Source: CAZYJR01 sp964647905
GTDB taxonomy: Bacteria; Desulfobacterota; DSM-4660; Desulfatiglandales; HGW-15
Assembly (NCBI GenBank): GCA_964647905.1
Contig: CAZYJR010000011.1
Span: 1-64,000 of the forward strand
DNA length: 64,000 bases
Direction of reading: 5' to 3'
Below, piece after piece: positions 44,841-53,556 of the stretch (its first letter is position 1; each line of letters begins with the position of its first letter). The translations under genes and the position numbers were made by a program. The notes under the pieces were generated by a model, which did no database searches, was not told the origin of the DNA, and worked only from the letters and a program-made list of their open reading frames with translations.

Positions 44841-47800
44841 GGCCTGGCTCCTTTACCCGGGATCTTTGCCTTGAACATCATGAGGGACGGGAGGAATACC
44901 ATGTCGCCCGCCATGGCGGTAATCATTATTATCGCCGTGAGGAGCCCGAAGTTCATGGTGGGCACGAAGTGGCTGAGGATGAGCACGCTGAAGCCGATGC
45001 AGAGGATGAGGGAGGAGGAGATGAGAGCCCTTCCCTTGATTAGGAGCACGGCGCGGATCGCTCTGTGGACCGGCATGTTGGTGTCCCTGACGCTTTTGTA
45101 CTCCGAGAGGAAGTGCATGGTGTCGTCCACTGCTATGCCTATTGCGACCGCTGCTATGATGGCGGTTCCGGTGTCCAGAGGGATGCCCAAAGCGCCCATG
45201 ATGCCGAAGTTGAGGACGATGGGGAATGAATTCGGTATCACGCTCAAGAGCCCCATGGAGACCGACTTCAAGGCCATGAACATGATCAAAGTAATGACCA
45301 GCACGGCCAGCGCCAGGCTGTAGAGCTGCCCCTCCACCAGGGCGTTGATGGTAATGACATCCTTCAAGGCCCTGCCTGTCACCTTGAACTCCAAATCATC
45401 CACGGGGAAGTGCTCGGTTAAGTAAGGCCGAATCTTCTCAATCAGCTTGGCCTGGTCCGAGGAGGAGTGTACCGAGAGCTGGACCCCTATGCGTGCGTGG
45501 TCATAGGTGGAGTTGATGACGTTTTCTATGTCGTCCGAGCCGTAGAGGAGGAGGTACTGGGAGACCATGGCCCGGGATTCCGGGATCTTGTAGTACTCCG
45601 GGTCTTCGTTGTGGAAGGACTCGTTCATGTCCTTTATGAAATCGGTGAATGAGACCGTGCCGTCGATTCCGGGGAGGGTCTCCAGGTACTGCTGGATCTT
45701 GTCCAGGATTTCGAGGTTCTTGGGGTCCTTGAAGGCGTCCACCTCCCGGGCGGATACTGAGATGTCCATGGAGTCCACACCGCCGAGCCGGCTCTCCACA
45801 AAGTCCATGGCCTGCCTGAGGGGGCTTTGCTTCTTGAAGTAGCCTATGGTGTTGGTCTCCACCCGTATCTGGGTGGCGTACCAGCCGCCTGCGAGTATCA
45901 GGGCTGTGATGCAGACCGCTATGGCCTTATAATGGCTTTTCACCAGCTCGAAGAGCCGGTTGAGGACAAGGGTCATGCCCCTGCTGGCATCATAGCTCTG
46001 GTAAAGCTTCTCGGGCTTGAAGAGGAGGAGCAGGGGGGGCAGGAAGAAGAAGGAGTAGAGGAACTCGAAGCCCATACCGGCCGAGGCGATCCAGGCGAAG
46101 TCCCTGATGGGAGGGATCCGGCTGATGCCCTGGGAGAGGAAGCCGACCGCCGTGGTGACGCTGGTCAGGAAGCTCGGCAGCACCACCCGCTGGAGAACGC
46201 CGGCAAGGGCCTTTCGCCTGTCTCCCCCGGCCTCTGAGAGCATGCGCCGGTCCATGTGAGAGAAGATGTGGACCGTGTCGCAGAGGGCCAGAGCCATGAC
46301 CATTGAAGGGATGATGCTGGTTACGTTGTTGAGGGTGATGCCGGTAAGGCCCATGAGCCCCATGACCGAGCCCACGCAGACAGAGATATTGGCAATGGCG
46401 AGGGCGGTCAGGATCACGTTCCGGAAGACCAGCCATATGGCCAGGGTGATGAAGAGGTAGGTGATGGGAATGAAGCGGGCCACGTCCTGCTTCATGTACT
46501 GGCTGAGGCTGAGGTTGGTGTAGGTCCAGCCTGCTATGTGGAAGCCGTCGGCACGGTCCCGGTAGCGCCCGAGGATCTCTTGGGTCTCCTCCATGAGTCG
46601 GAGGCGGTAGTCCTCATCGTCCGGCCTGTCGAACGCCTCGACCACGATGGAGGCGGTGCGGCCGTCCTTGGAGATCAGGCTGTCCACATAGAGAGGATTC
46701 CCGAGGGCCTGCTCCCGCAACTCGCGAAGCACTTCAGGATCGGATGGGATGTCCCGGAGAAACTCCCTTACCTCGAAGAAGTCCTGCTCGCCGATTACAT
46801 CATCCACATTGGCCAGGCTATTGACCTCCTTGGCCTCTTCCATGAACTCCAGATCCTCGGTGAGCTCGAGGAGCAGGGTGAGATTCTCCTCTGTGAAGAT
46901 GTCGTCTTTTTCAAAGGCGATTACAAAGAACTCGTCGTTACCGAAAATCTCCTTGAACTCCTCGTAGTAGGCGATCTCGGGATCGTCTTCGAGCGTGAAG
47001 TAATCAACGTTGTTGATGGTCTTGGTAAAGGGGGCGAAGGCCAGGAAGAAGAGGGCGATCAGGAGGCTCAGGCCGAAGAAGAACCAAGGGTGGTCGGTGA
47101 CGGTGGCTATGCTCAGGCGGATCCTGCGGATGTCCCGCCTGAGTACATCCAGTCTTTCTTGGGCCTCGGGGTGGTTCTTGTCCAGCTTGAGTATGGAGCG
47201 GTAGTTCCTTATGGCCGCCCTGGATATGCCCATGGATTCGTTGACGCCGGCCAGCTTCTCCAGGAGTGGGATGCGGGAAGACGGATCCAGGTCGCCGCTA
47301 TCAAGGATTTTCCGGTAGAGCTCCTTTCCCTGCCTGAGCTCTCCGTTTTCCACCAGAAAGTCGGCAAGGGCCTGGTAGGGTCGGATATCGGACACTCGGT
47401 CAGGGGCCTGGTCGAATACCTGGACTTTCTCGGCCGACAGGCCGGAGCCTCCGGCTGCAACCGCGAGCCAGAAGACCGCTTGGTCGTCTTCGAGGGCCGT
47501 TTGCTCGGGTGTGGGGGCCGGGTGCGCCCCCTTCTTTTCCAGGTATTCCTCCTTGACCCGGAGGTCCATGAGGCGTTTTCTCAGTACATCGAGGCTCTTT
47601 TCCGAGGCCTGGACCGCTTCCGGAGCCGGGGCTGATCCCTCCTGCCAGGCCTTTACGTGCTCTACCAGCGACTGGACTATCTCCCGGGCCTCGGCCAGGA
47701 GATCGCGGCTCGCGTAGAGCTCGGCGTTCCGGAGGCGCATGCGGAAGCTTCTGAGGTCCAGGGTGGGCCGCTCCTGCTCAGAGCGTGTTATGCGGGATTG

Positions 47801-48025
47801 GACGTCCTGGAGGCGCTTTTCCAGGATCTTTAGGGTGTTGCGCGTACCTGGGCCTATGGTCTTTCCCTGGGAGGCGGCCTCTCTCATCCGGGCGTGGATT
47901 CCACGAATTAGGGACTCATAGATGTCCCTGGCGCGGGTGTACTCGCCGTTGGCCGCCAGGCGGTCGGCTTGGGCGACTTGCTCTTTTACGGCCTTGGAGT
48001 CGAGAGGGGCGCGGCTGGGATCCAT
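44837..48025 (-). CDS. RND/MMPL-family transporter with TPR-like N-terminus
   Basis: A 1062-residue transporter. The first 300 residues are soluble helical repeats (AANGEYTRARDIYESLIRGI, YRSILKLDKNHPEAQERLDV). From residue about 310 it has the RND plan of 12 membrane helices and two large periplasmic loops: WFFFGLSLLIALFFLAFAPF, the helix block ITYLFITLAIWLVFRNVILT with NNVTSIIPSMVMALALCDTV, and the second half GTAIIAAVAIGIAVDDTMHF. The D-D-T and C-D-T motifs in the middle helices are typical of MMPL-type proteins. It probably moves lipid-like cargo toward the outer membrane. The extra N-terminal domain may recruit cytoplasmic partners. Confidence 0.87.
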   Translation of the reverse strand: MDPSRAPLDSKAVKEQVAQADRLAANGEYTRARDIYESLIRGIHARMREAASQGKTIGPGTRNTLKILEKRLQDVQSRITRSEQERPTLDLRSFRMRLRNAELYASRDLLAEAREIVQSLVEHVKAWQEGSAPAPEAVQASEKSLDVLRKRLMDLRVKEEYLEKKGAHPAPTPEQTALEDDQAVFWLAVAAGGSGLSAEKVQVFDQAPDRVSDIRPYQALADFLVENGELRQGKELYRKILDSGDLDPSSRIPLLEKLAGVNESMGISRAAIRNYRSILKLDKNHPEAQERLDVLRRDIRRIRLSIATVTDHPWFFFGLSLLIALFFLAFAPFTKTINNVDYFTLEDDPEIAYYEEFKEIFGNDEFFVIAFEKDDIFTEENLTLLLELTEDLEFMEEAKEVNSLANVDDVIGEQDFFEVREFLRDIPSDPEVLRELREQALGNPLYVDSLISKDGRTASIVVEAFDRPDDEDYRLRLMEETQEILGRYRDRADGFHIAGWTYTNLSLSQYMKQDVARFIPITYLFITLAIWLVFRNVILTALAIANISVCVGSVMGLMGLTGITLNNVTSIIPSMVMALALCDTVHIFSHMDRRMLSEAGGDRRKALAGVLQRVVLPSFLTSVTTAVGFLSQGISRIPPIRDFAWIASAGMGFEFLYSFFFLPPLLLLFKPEKLYQSYDASRGMTLVLNRLFELVKSHYKAIAVCITALILAGGWYATQIRVETNTIGYFKKQSPLRQAMDFVESRLGGVDSMDISVSAREVDAFKDPKNLEILDKIQQYLETLPGIDGTVSFTDFIKDMNESFHNEDPEYYKIPESRAMVSQYLLLYGSDDIENVINSTYDHARIGVQLSVHSSSDQAKLIEKIRPYLTEHFPVDDLEFKVTGRALKDVITINALVEGQLYSLALAVLVITLIMFMALKSVSMGLLSVIPNSFPIVLNFGIMGALGIPLDTGTAIIAAVAIGIAVDDTMHFLSEYKSVRDTNMPVHRAIRAVLLIKGRALISSSLILCIGFSVLILSHFVPTMNFGLLTAIIMITAMAGDMVFLPSLMMFKAKIPGKGARP

Positions 48026-48036
48026 GGCCGTGGACC

Positions 48037-49542
48037 CTAGAAGTGGTACTGGAAGATGAAGTACGCCTCGTCGTTGTGGTCGAAGACACCCAGGGTGCTC
48101 TCGTCAGGACCGCCCAGGATCTCCAGGCCCAGCTCCAGGGTTGTGTTTCGCCAGTACTCCAGGGTGAGGCTGGGGTTGAGGTAGTAGTCGTCCCGGTTGA
48201 AGTTGTGGAACCAGCGGAGGCCCAGCTCTGCCTTTCCGTCCCAGAGGTCCTTGGTGATGGTGCCGTTGACCGAGTTGGTGATCTCGTCGGCGAAGAGCAG
48301 GCCCTCGTCGAAGTGGCGGATGATCTGCTGGGAGAACTGGAGGTTGAAGTAGTAGGAGCCGGGGCGGTTGTAGTCCATGCCCAGGGCGTAGTGAAGGGCC
48401 GGGCGTGAGGTGCGGCGGAGTCGGTCGTCCAGGAACCAGGACCTGTAGATGTAGGCGAAGTCCCCCCTGAGGCCCACTTCCCCCCAGGTGGTCTCGAACT
48501 CCAGGCCGTATACGTGCCGCCTCCTGTAGTCCAGGCTTATCGGCTGGTCGGTGAGGACCGCAAAGCGGGCCAGCTCCCTGATGGTGGCCTTGGAAGGGTC
48601 AGGGACCCTGAAGCCCGGCGGGGTGGCCAGGGTGTCGATGGACGGGATGTCCTCCCGGGTGCGGAAGTAGCTCAGAGCGTAGTCGAGCTTCTTGTAGGTG
48701 CCGGCGAAGCGGAGCCCGTACTCGCTGTGGGAGAGGTCGTTCGGCCGGTCCCTCTCGTTTATCTCGAAGGGGCCCTCCTCGCGGTCGTAATGGCGGAAGA
48801 CCGCCCAGTCGCGGCCCACGAGGTCCAGCTTGGACTCCTGGAAGAACGGGATGAAGACCGCCTCTATTTTATACATCCCCTTGAAAAGCTTGAGGTCCGC
48901 CATGGGTACGGGGAGCTTTCTCTCCTCTCGGGGGCGCACGAGCCCGTCTCTCAGCTCCTCGGGGTTTATTATGTCCAGTGGGCTTATCTGGTCGGTCTTT
49001 CCCCACCGAACGAACTGGTTCCCCAGCGTGAGCTCGCACCAGTCCCCGGTGAACCTGACAAAGAGCTCGTGTGGGCGGATGCTGGTTGTGTGCTCGTGGT
49101 CGCCGCTGTTACGGTAGATGAAGTGGTCCCCGTCAACCGACATGACCAGGGTCGTGCCCGGGGCGGGGTCGTAGTCCGCGCGGAGTCTTAGCTCCGTGTG
49201 ATTGAAGGCGTCGTCTTCAAAGGGGGTCTGCTCCTTGAGGTCGTGGGCCAGGCGGTTCCAGAAGCGGCCGCTGAAGGAAAAGGGGCTCTTTTCTTCCACC
49301 GCCTCCTCCTCCCAAGGGGCCGCTGCGGGCTCCTCCCGGTCCCCCCAGGGGCTCTCCGTCTCGGTCTCCGCGCCCCAGGGGTCCTCCTCTTTGGATGTCT
49401 CTTCTTCCCCCCAGGGGTCCTCCTCGGTGACCCACTCCCGGTCCTGCTGCTCTTGATCCTGGGAGAGAGCTTCGGGCTGGAAGGCAAGCAGGGAGAGGAG
49501 CGCCAGTAGAGGGATAAGGCGGGTCATGGGACGTTTCCTCAA
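48037..49542 (-). CDS. DUF1302-like outer-membrane protein
   Basis: A 501-residue protein with a signal peptide, a 70-residue acidic low-complexity part containing repeated E-D-P-W-G units (EEDPWGEEE, EEDPWGAET, ESPWGDREE), then a beta-barrel starting FSFSGRFWNRLAHDLKEQTP and ending in the outer-membrane-type YFIFQYHF. The region LTLGNQFVRWGKTDQISPLD, IINPEEL is the hallmark of DUF1302 proteins, which occur with RND transporters and LolA/DUF1329-like proteins. It lies 11 bp from the RND gene and 7 bp after the LolA-like gene. Confidence 0.85.
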   Translation of the reverse strand: MRKRPMTRLIPLLALLSLLAFQPEALSQDQEQQDREWVTEEDPWGEEETSKEEDPWGAETETESPWGDREEPAAAPWEEEAVEEKSPFSFSGRFWNRLAHDLKEQTPFEDDAFNHTELRLRADYDPAPGTTLVMSVDGDHFIYRNSGDHEHTTSIRPHELFVRFTGDWCELTLGNQFVRWGKTDQISPLDIINPEELRDGLVRPREERKLPVPMADLKLFKGMYKIEAVFIPFFQESKLDLVGRDWAVFRHYDREEGPFEINERDRPNDLSHSEYGLRFAGTYKKLDYALSYFRTREDIPSIDTLATPPGFRVPDPSKATIRELARFAVLTDQPISLDYRRRHVYGLEFETTWGEVGLRGDFAYIYRSWFLDDRLRRTSRPALHYALGMDYNRPGSYYFNLQFSQQIIRHFDEGLLFADEITNSVNGTITKDLWDGKAELGLRWFHNFNRDDYYLNPSLTLEYWRNTTLELGLEILGGPDESTLGVFDHNDEAYFIFQYHF

Positions 49543-49549
49543 GAAAGGG

Positions 49550-50335
49550 TTAGTCCGGGTTCTCCAGGTACCTCCTGGTGAAGATTCGGTCGGGGATCCC
49601 GGTGTTGTACTTGATGTCCTCGGTCTTCATCAGGGTGCGGTGCTTGCGCTTGAGGCTGCGGAGCTCGGATTCCAGGACCGAATGGATCCCCTGGATTTCC
49701 TTTATCTCCCTGGCCATGAAGACCTTCTCCAGGCGGCCCCTCTTTTCGTAGTACTCGGTCTTTATCGGGAGGTACATGTCCTTTATTATCCAGTTTACGA
49801 CCTTTGAGTACTGGGTGCTCTTCGGGTCCTTGGGTACGCTCTCCAGGACCCAGCACTCGTAGCCGTCCACGGTCTCGGTGCCCAGGATCTTGTGCTCGTC
49901 CTTCTCCGGCCTCCTCTTCTGCATGTCCTCGTAGGTGTAGTCCGTGTTTACGAACTGCCCGTCCTTCTGGCTGGATACGATCCTTCGGACCCGCCTCAGG
50001 GCGGGGAGGTAGAGGAACTGATCATCGTCCCCGTCCTCCTTCTCCCAGGTGAGGAAGCCGGTGTCCTTGATGGCCTCCGGAGAGGTGAAGCGGATCAGGC
50101 TCTTGGAGAGCCCCCCGAAGTCCTTGCGCGCGCTTATCATGGTCCTCATGCGCTTGTGGCCGCTCTTGTCGATCAGGAGCATGCGCACGTGGGCGTAGGC
50201 GTCGTCACCGTCCTCGCGGTCGTAGACCTTTTGAGCCAGGGCGGCCCCGTCCATGGCATGGAGTGTGGCGGGGAGGGCCGAGAAGAGCATAACGGCCGTG
50301 AGGATAAGGATACATGGCAGGGGTCTTTTGAGCAT
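49550..50335 (-). CDS. LolA-like outer-membrane lipoprotein-sorting protein
   Basis: A 261-residue periplasmic protein with a signal peptide (ILILTAVMLFSALPATLHAM) and the LolA-like half-barrel plan: AHVRMLLIDKSGHKRMRTM, RFTSPEAIKDTGFLTWEKED, DQFLYLPALRRVRRIVSSQK, then YECWVLESVPKD. Such proteins carry hydrophobic molecules between the RND transporter and the outer membrane. It is the first gene of the five-gene operon, with a promoter-like sequence 33 bp before its start. Confidence 0.87.
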   Translation of the reverse strand: MLKRPLPCILILTAVMLFSALPATLHAMDGAALAQKVYDREDGDDAYAHVRMLLIDKSGHKRMRTMISARKDFGGLSKSLIRFTSPEAIKDTGFLTWEKEDGDDDQFLYLPALRRVRRIVSSQKDGQFVNTDYTYEDMQKRRPEKDEHKILGTETVDGYECWVLESVPKDPKSTQYSKVVNWIIKDMYLPIKTEYYEKRGRLEKVFMAREIKEIQGIHSVLESELRSLKRKHRTLMKTEDIKYNTGIPDRIFTRRYLENPD

Positions 50336-50367
50336 CTCTTCCGTGCCTTTGTGTGTGGGGTTGCTCG

Positions 50368-50396
50368 ATTCTCTTCGAAAGAGCCCGAAAGGTCAA
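50368..50396 (-). promoter_or_regulatory. Promoter of the RND operon
   Basis: On the minus strand TTGACC (50391-50396) and GAGAAT (50368-50373) are separated by 17 nt and lie 33 bp before the LolA-like start codon. The spacer contains the half-palindrome TTTCGGGCTCTTTCGAA. A sigma-70 promoter is the simplest reading. Confidence 0.45.
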
Positions 50397-50450
50397 GCAG
50401 GAAAAGGGGTGAAACCCGCTTATTGGTCAGGATTCAAGCCCGGGTCTTGC

Positions 50451-50864
50451 CTACGCAAGCCATTCTGCGCGCAGCACCCCCTTCGCTTCCAGCGGTTTGA
50501 ATTCAGGGTCTCCCGTCATGAGGGGGCAGTCGTAGAGCGCCGCCATTCCCGCTGCAAAGGCGTCCGCATAGGATATGGGGTACTCGGCTTTGAAACATGC
50601 AGCCGTCAGAAGCAGCTCCTCAGTAATACGGTCGATCAAGTTGATCGGCAATCCCTTGATTCTGGCGTAGGCGAAATCCGCAATGTTTCTTCCCTGCTCT
50701 CTTAGTGTAATATAGTAAATTTCGCCGAGGTGAATTGTATGCAAATAAAGTTTTATTTTACCGTTTTTTGCCTCTAAGAGTACATATTGTATTCGTTCAG
50801 CGAATGACTGATCTTCCAGGTAACCAATCAGCGCATAGCTATCTAGAACGAACCTATTTATCAT
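50451..50864 (-). CDS. PIN-domain toxin
   Basis: A 137-residue PIN ribonuclease-like protein: NRFVLDSYALIGYLEDQSFA carries the first Asp, YLHTIHLGEIYYI the Glu, PISYADAFAAGMAALY the Asp of the third position, and PLMTGDPEFKPLEAKGVL the end of the domain. The gene overlaps the AbrB-type antitoxin by 4 bp (ATGA). Compared with VapC elsewhere in the window it belongs to a different PIN subgroup. Confidence 0.87.
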   Translation of the reverse strand: MINRFVLDSYALIGYLEDQSFAERIQYVLLEAKNGKIKLYLHTIHLGEIYYITLREQGRNIADFAYARIKGLPINLIDRITEELLLTAACFKAEYPISYADAFAAGMAALYDCPLMTGDPEFKPLEAKGVLRAEWLA

Positions 50865-51124
50865 TTTTGTAAGCTTTTAGTTGATTTACCTTCCATTTGT
50901 TTCTCAATTTCTTTCTGTTTAAGGTAAGCTTTTAAAACACCTGATCCCTTTAACATTCCCCTGGCTGCTGTAATGGGGTCTTCTGATTCAGGGATCATGA
51001 GGATCCCCTGTTCTTTCTCAACCCATCGAACTACAGAGGCTGAATTCAGCCTATATTTATCCCGCAGCTTTTTGGGGATTACAACTTGACCTTTTGATGT
51101 TATTTTAGATATTTTTAATTCCAT
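50861..51124 (-). CDS. AbrB/MazE-fold antitoxin
   Basis: An 87-residue protein with an AbrB/SpoVT swapped-hairpin DNA-binding domain: KISKITSKGQVVIPKKLRDK, YRLNSASVVRWVEKEQGI. The C-terminal half is charged and Lys-rich (LKQKEIEKQMEGKSTKSLQK), probably the toxin-binding tail. AT-rich. AAAGGG stands 7-8 bp before the ATG. Confidence 0.88.
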   Translation of the reverse strand: MELKISKITSKGQVVIPKKLRDKYRLNSASVVRWVEKEQGILMIPESEDPITAARGMLKGSGVLKAYLKQKEIEKQMEGKSTKSLQK

Positions 51125-51247
51125 ATAAGCCCTTTAAAATAGTTTTTTAAGGAGTATTATTGCTGATTTCAATAATGTCATAGAATGGTGATAAAGGATC
51201 ACATATGTTTTTAGCAAACTTATTCAATTGAAATAGAATTCAAAATC

Positions 51248-51276
51248 AGGCTACCCCATAGGTTGGAATTTGTCAA
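51248..51276 (-). promoter_or_regulatory. Promoter of the AbrB/PIN module
   Basis: Minus-strand TTGACA (51271-51276) and TAGCCT (51248-51253) are 17 nt apart. They lie about 125 bp before the antitoxin start and directly after the upstream Phd gene's end. Confidence 0.4.
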
Positions 51277-51279
51277 GCC

Positions 51280-51519
51280 CTATTTCTTACCTCGGGCAGG
51301 GCCGGTCCGTGAGGCGGGCTCGGAGGAGGCCGGAATGCGGTTCCTGAGCGCACTTCTATCAGGGAAGCAAGAGGCCGTCTTCTCCTTTTCCTCTAAGATT
51401 CTCAGCTTCCTGGCAACGGGCTTCCCGTGCCCGGTAATGATCGCCTCTTCTCCCGCCTGGACTGCGTCCAGCAGGCGGCTGATTTGCCGCCTGGCGTCGC
51501 GAACGCTTACGGTCTCCAT
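51280..51519 (-). CDS. Phd/YefM-family antitoxin (orphan)
   Basis: A 79-residue Phd-type protein: METVSVRDARRQISRLLDAV, QAGEEAIITGHGKPVARKLR. AGGAGG stands 5 nt before the ATG, so it should be translated. The end (PASRTGPARGKK) departs from the usual form, which suggests a 3' frameshift or breakpoint, and no toxin gene follows: the next gene on this strand is an unrelated AbrB/PIN module. Upstream, a TTGACA box followed by a TGTAC...GTACA inverted repeat looks like its promoter and operator. Confidence 0.8.
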   Translation of the reverse strand: METVSVRDARRQISRLLDAVQAGEEAIITGHGKPVARKLRILEEKEKTASCFPDRSALRNRIPASSEPASRTGPARGKK

Positions 51520-51669
51520 GGGCGCCTCCTAGGATATCGGGCATGTGTGACTCGTGTACTTTCTCTTGTGTACATGTCAAGATGAGGAACGGCAAGACAA
51601 GCCTTGCCTCCATGCTTGCGTCGTTGACAATCGGGCTTGGGTGGTGTATCGAAGCGCCGGAGGTGAAGC

Positions 51670-53385
51670 ATGGACCGGAGCAATGCGGCCGAGGCGCACG
51701 GCGGCCCCTTGAAGAACCTGGTGGTGGACGAGGAGCGGAAGGCGACCCTCAGGGAGATCGCCCTGAACCTGCCGGACATAGTGCTCAACGACCGGCAGTT
51801 GTGCGACTTCGAGCTCCTGGCCTCGGGGGCCTTCTCGCCCCTGGAAGGCTTCATGACCAAGCCGGACTACGAGTCCGTCCTGGACCGCATGCGCCTCCAG
51901 AGCGGCCATGTCTGGCCTGTGCCTGTCTGCCTGGATGTATCCGAGACCGTTGCACGGCCGCTCGAGGCCGGCCAGTCCGTGGCGCTCAGGGACCCCGAGG
52001 GGTTCATGCTGGGGATCCTCCATGTGGAGGACCTGTGGCCGGTGGACCGGGCAAGGGAGTTCGAGAGGGTCTTCGGGACCATGGATCCCGAGCACCCGGG
52101 GGTGCGGTCCCTTTCGGCCTCCCTGGGGGATGTGTATGTGGGCGGGAGCCTGGAGGTGGTGAGCTACCCGCTCCACTTCGACTTCAAGCAGTTGAGGCAC
52201 ACCCCTGAGGAGGTGCGCGGGATCTTTCGCAAGATGGGCTGGGAGCGGGTGGTGGGCTTCCAGACCAGCAACCCCATCCACAGGCCCCAGTTCGCGATGA
52301 CCCTGAAGGCCATGAGGCAGGCCCGGGCCAATCTCCTTGTTCTGCCCACGGCGGGCATGGCCAGGCCCGGGGACTTCGACCACTACACGCGGGTGCGCTG
52401 CCTCAGGCGCATCATGAACCACTACCCGCCTGACTCCTTCATGATCAACCTGCTTCCCTTGGCCATGAGGATGGCCGGCCCCAGGGACGCGCTCCTTCAC
52501 ACCATCATAGCCAGGAACTTCGGGTGCACGCACTTCATCGTGGGGCACGGCCACGCCAACCCCGAGCCCATGAACAACGGCAAGCAGTACTACGGGGACG
52601 ACGAGGCCAAGGACCTGACCACGGGCCTTTCCGGGGAGATCGGGATCGAGATCATTCCGTTCAAGGAGATGGTCTACCTGCCCTTTGAGGACGAGTACAG
52701 GTTCGCCGACCAGGTGCCCGAAGGCACCCAGACCGTATCTCTCTCAGGGACCGACATCCGGGGCCGCATCCGCCAGGGCCGTAACATCCCCATGTGGGCA
52801 ACGTTCGACGAGGTGGTCGAGGAGCTCAGAAAGGCCTATCCCCTTCCCAAAAAGCAGGGCTTTACCGTGTTTCTAACGGGGCTCTCCGGCGCGGGCAAGT
52901 CCACCATAGCCAAGATCCTCTACTCGCGGTTCCTGGAGATCGGCGAGCGGCCCGTGACTCTCCTCGACGGTGACATAGTCAGGCGCAACCTATCGAGCGA
53001 GCTCTCCTTCAGCAAGGAGCACCGGGACATCAATGTCTTGAGGATAGGCTTCGTGGCGAGCGAGATCACCAAGAACCGGGGGATAGCCATCTGCGCCCCG
53101 ATCGCGCCCTACGAGCGCACCAGGAGGCAGGTGCGCGGGGTGATCGAGCAGTACGGGGGGTTCATCGAGGTGCATGTCTCCACCCCGATCGAGGAGTGCG
53201 AGAAGCGGGACCGAAAGGGGATGTACGCCAAGGCCCGGGCAGGGCTGATCAAGGGCTTCACCGGCGTCGACGACCCCTACGAGGAGCCCCTGAATCCCGA
53301 GGTCCGGATAGACACCTCGGATCTCCGGCCGGACGAGGCCGCCCAGGAGATCCTCCTTTACCTCGGCCAGCGCGGCTACATCTAG
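51670..53385 (+). CDS. Sulfate adenylyltransferase/APS kinase fusion, variant sulfurylase motifs
   Basis: A 571-residue bifunctional protein. The N-terminal 395 residues follow the ATP-sulfurylase fold (LCDFELLASGAFSPLEGFM; LLPLAMRMAGPRDAL), but the catalytic motifs differ from the usual ones: QTSNPIHRPQ in place of Q-T-R-N-P-x-H-x-x-H, LPTAG instead of HP-x-x-G, and GHGHAN instead of GRDHAG. The C-terminal APS kinase is canonical: GLSGAGKST, LLDGDIVRRNLS, APYERTRRQVR, KGMYAKARAG, FTGVDDPYE. Its product PAPS would feed the sulfotransferases of the EPS locus. Whether the sulfurylase half is active is open. GGAGGTGA precedes the start. Confidence 0.86.
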   Translation: MDRSNAAEAHGGPLKNLVVDEERKATLREIALNLPDIVLNDRQLCDFELLASGAFSPLEGFMTKPDYESVLDRMRLQSGHVWPVPVCLDVSETVARPLEAGQSVALRDPEGFMLGILHVEDLWPVDRAREFERVFGTMDPEHPGVRSLSASLGDVYVGGSLEVVSYPLHFDFKQLRHTPEEVRGIFRKMGWERVVGFQTSNPIHRPQFAMTLKAMRQARANLLVLPTAGMARPGDFDHYTRVRCLRRIMNHYPPDSFMINLLPLAMRMAGPRDALLHTIIARNFGCTHFIVGHGHANPEPMNNGKQYYGDDEAKDLTTGLSGEIGIEIIPFKEMVYLPFEDEYRFADQVPEGTQTVSLSGTDIRGRIRQGRNIPMWATFDEVVEELRKAYPLPKKQGFTVFLTGLSGAGKSTIAKILYSRFLEIGERPVTLLDGDIVRRNLSSELSFSKEHRDINVLRIGFVASEITKNRGIAICAPIAPYERTRRQVRGVIEQYGGFIEVHVSTPIEECEKRDRKGMYAKARAGLIKGFTGVDDPYEEPLNPEVRIDTSDLRPDEAAQEILLYLGQRGYI

Positions 53386-53403
53386 GTTCGAATCTCGCCG
53401 CGT

Positions 53404-53532
53404 CTACCCGGTTGGGTCTTTGGACAGCCGGTTCTCGATCCGTAGATCCGGCACCCGGGAAAATTCCCCAAGGTCTGCTCCCTCAAGGGGTATGAACCTG
53501 AGCATGTGCGCCCGCATTTCGTAAGAGGGCAT
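53404..53532 (-). CDS. Small ORF of unknown function (weak)
   Basis: A 42-residue frame between the convergent sulfurylase and MazF-type genes, reading MPSYEMRAHMLRFIPLEGAD then LGEFSRVPDLRIENRLSKDP. It has acceptable protein-like composition but no clear ribosome-binding site and no family that I recognise. It may be a remnant of a longer gene. Confidence 0.25.
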   Translation of the reverse strand: MPSYEMRAHMLRFIPLEGADLGEFSRVPDLRIENRLSKDPTG

Positions 53533-53556
53533 CTCTTAGACTCCAACGCTGTAACT

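Noticed and set aside
53380..53412. tRNA-3'-end-like sequence (GGTTCGAATCTCG) after the sulfurylase gene
   Set aside because: The T-arm stem does not pair and no anticodon or D arm is found upstream, which is coding sequence.
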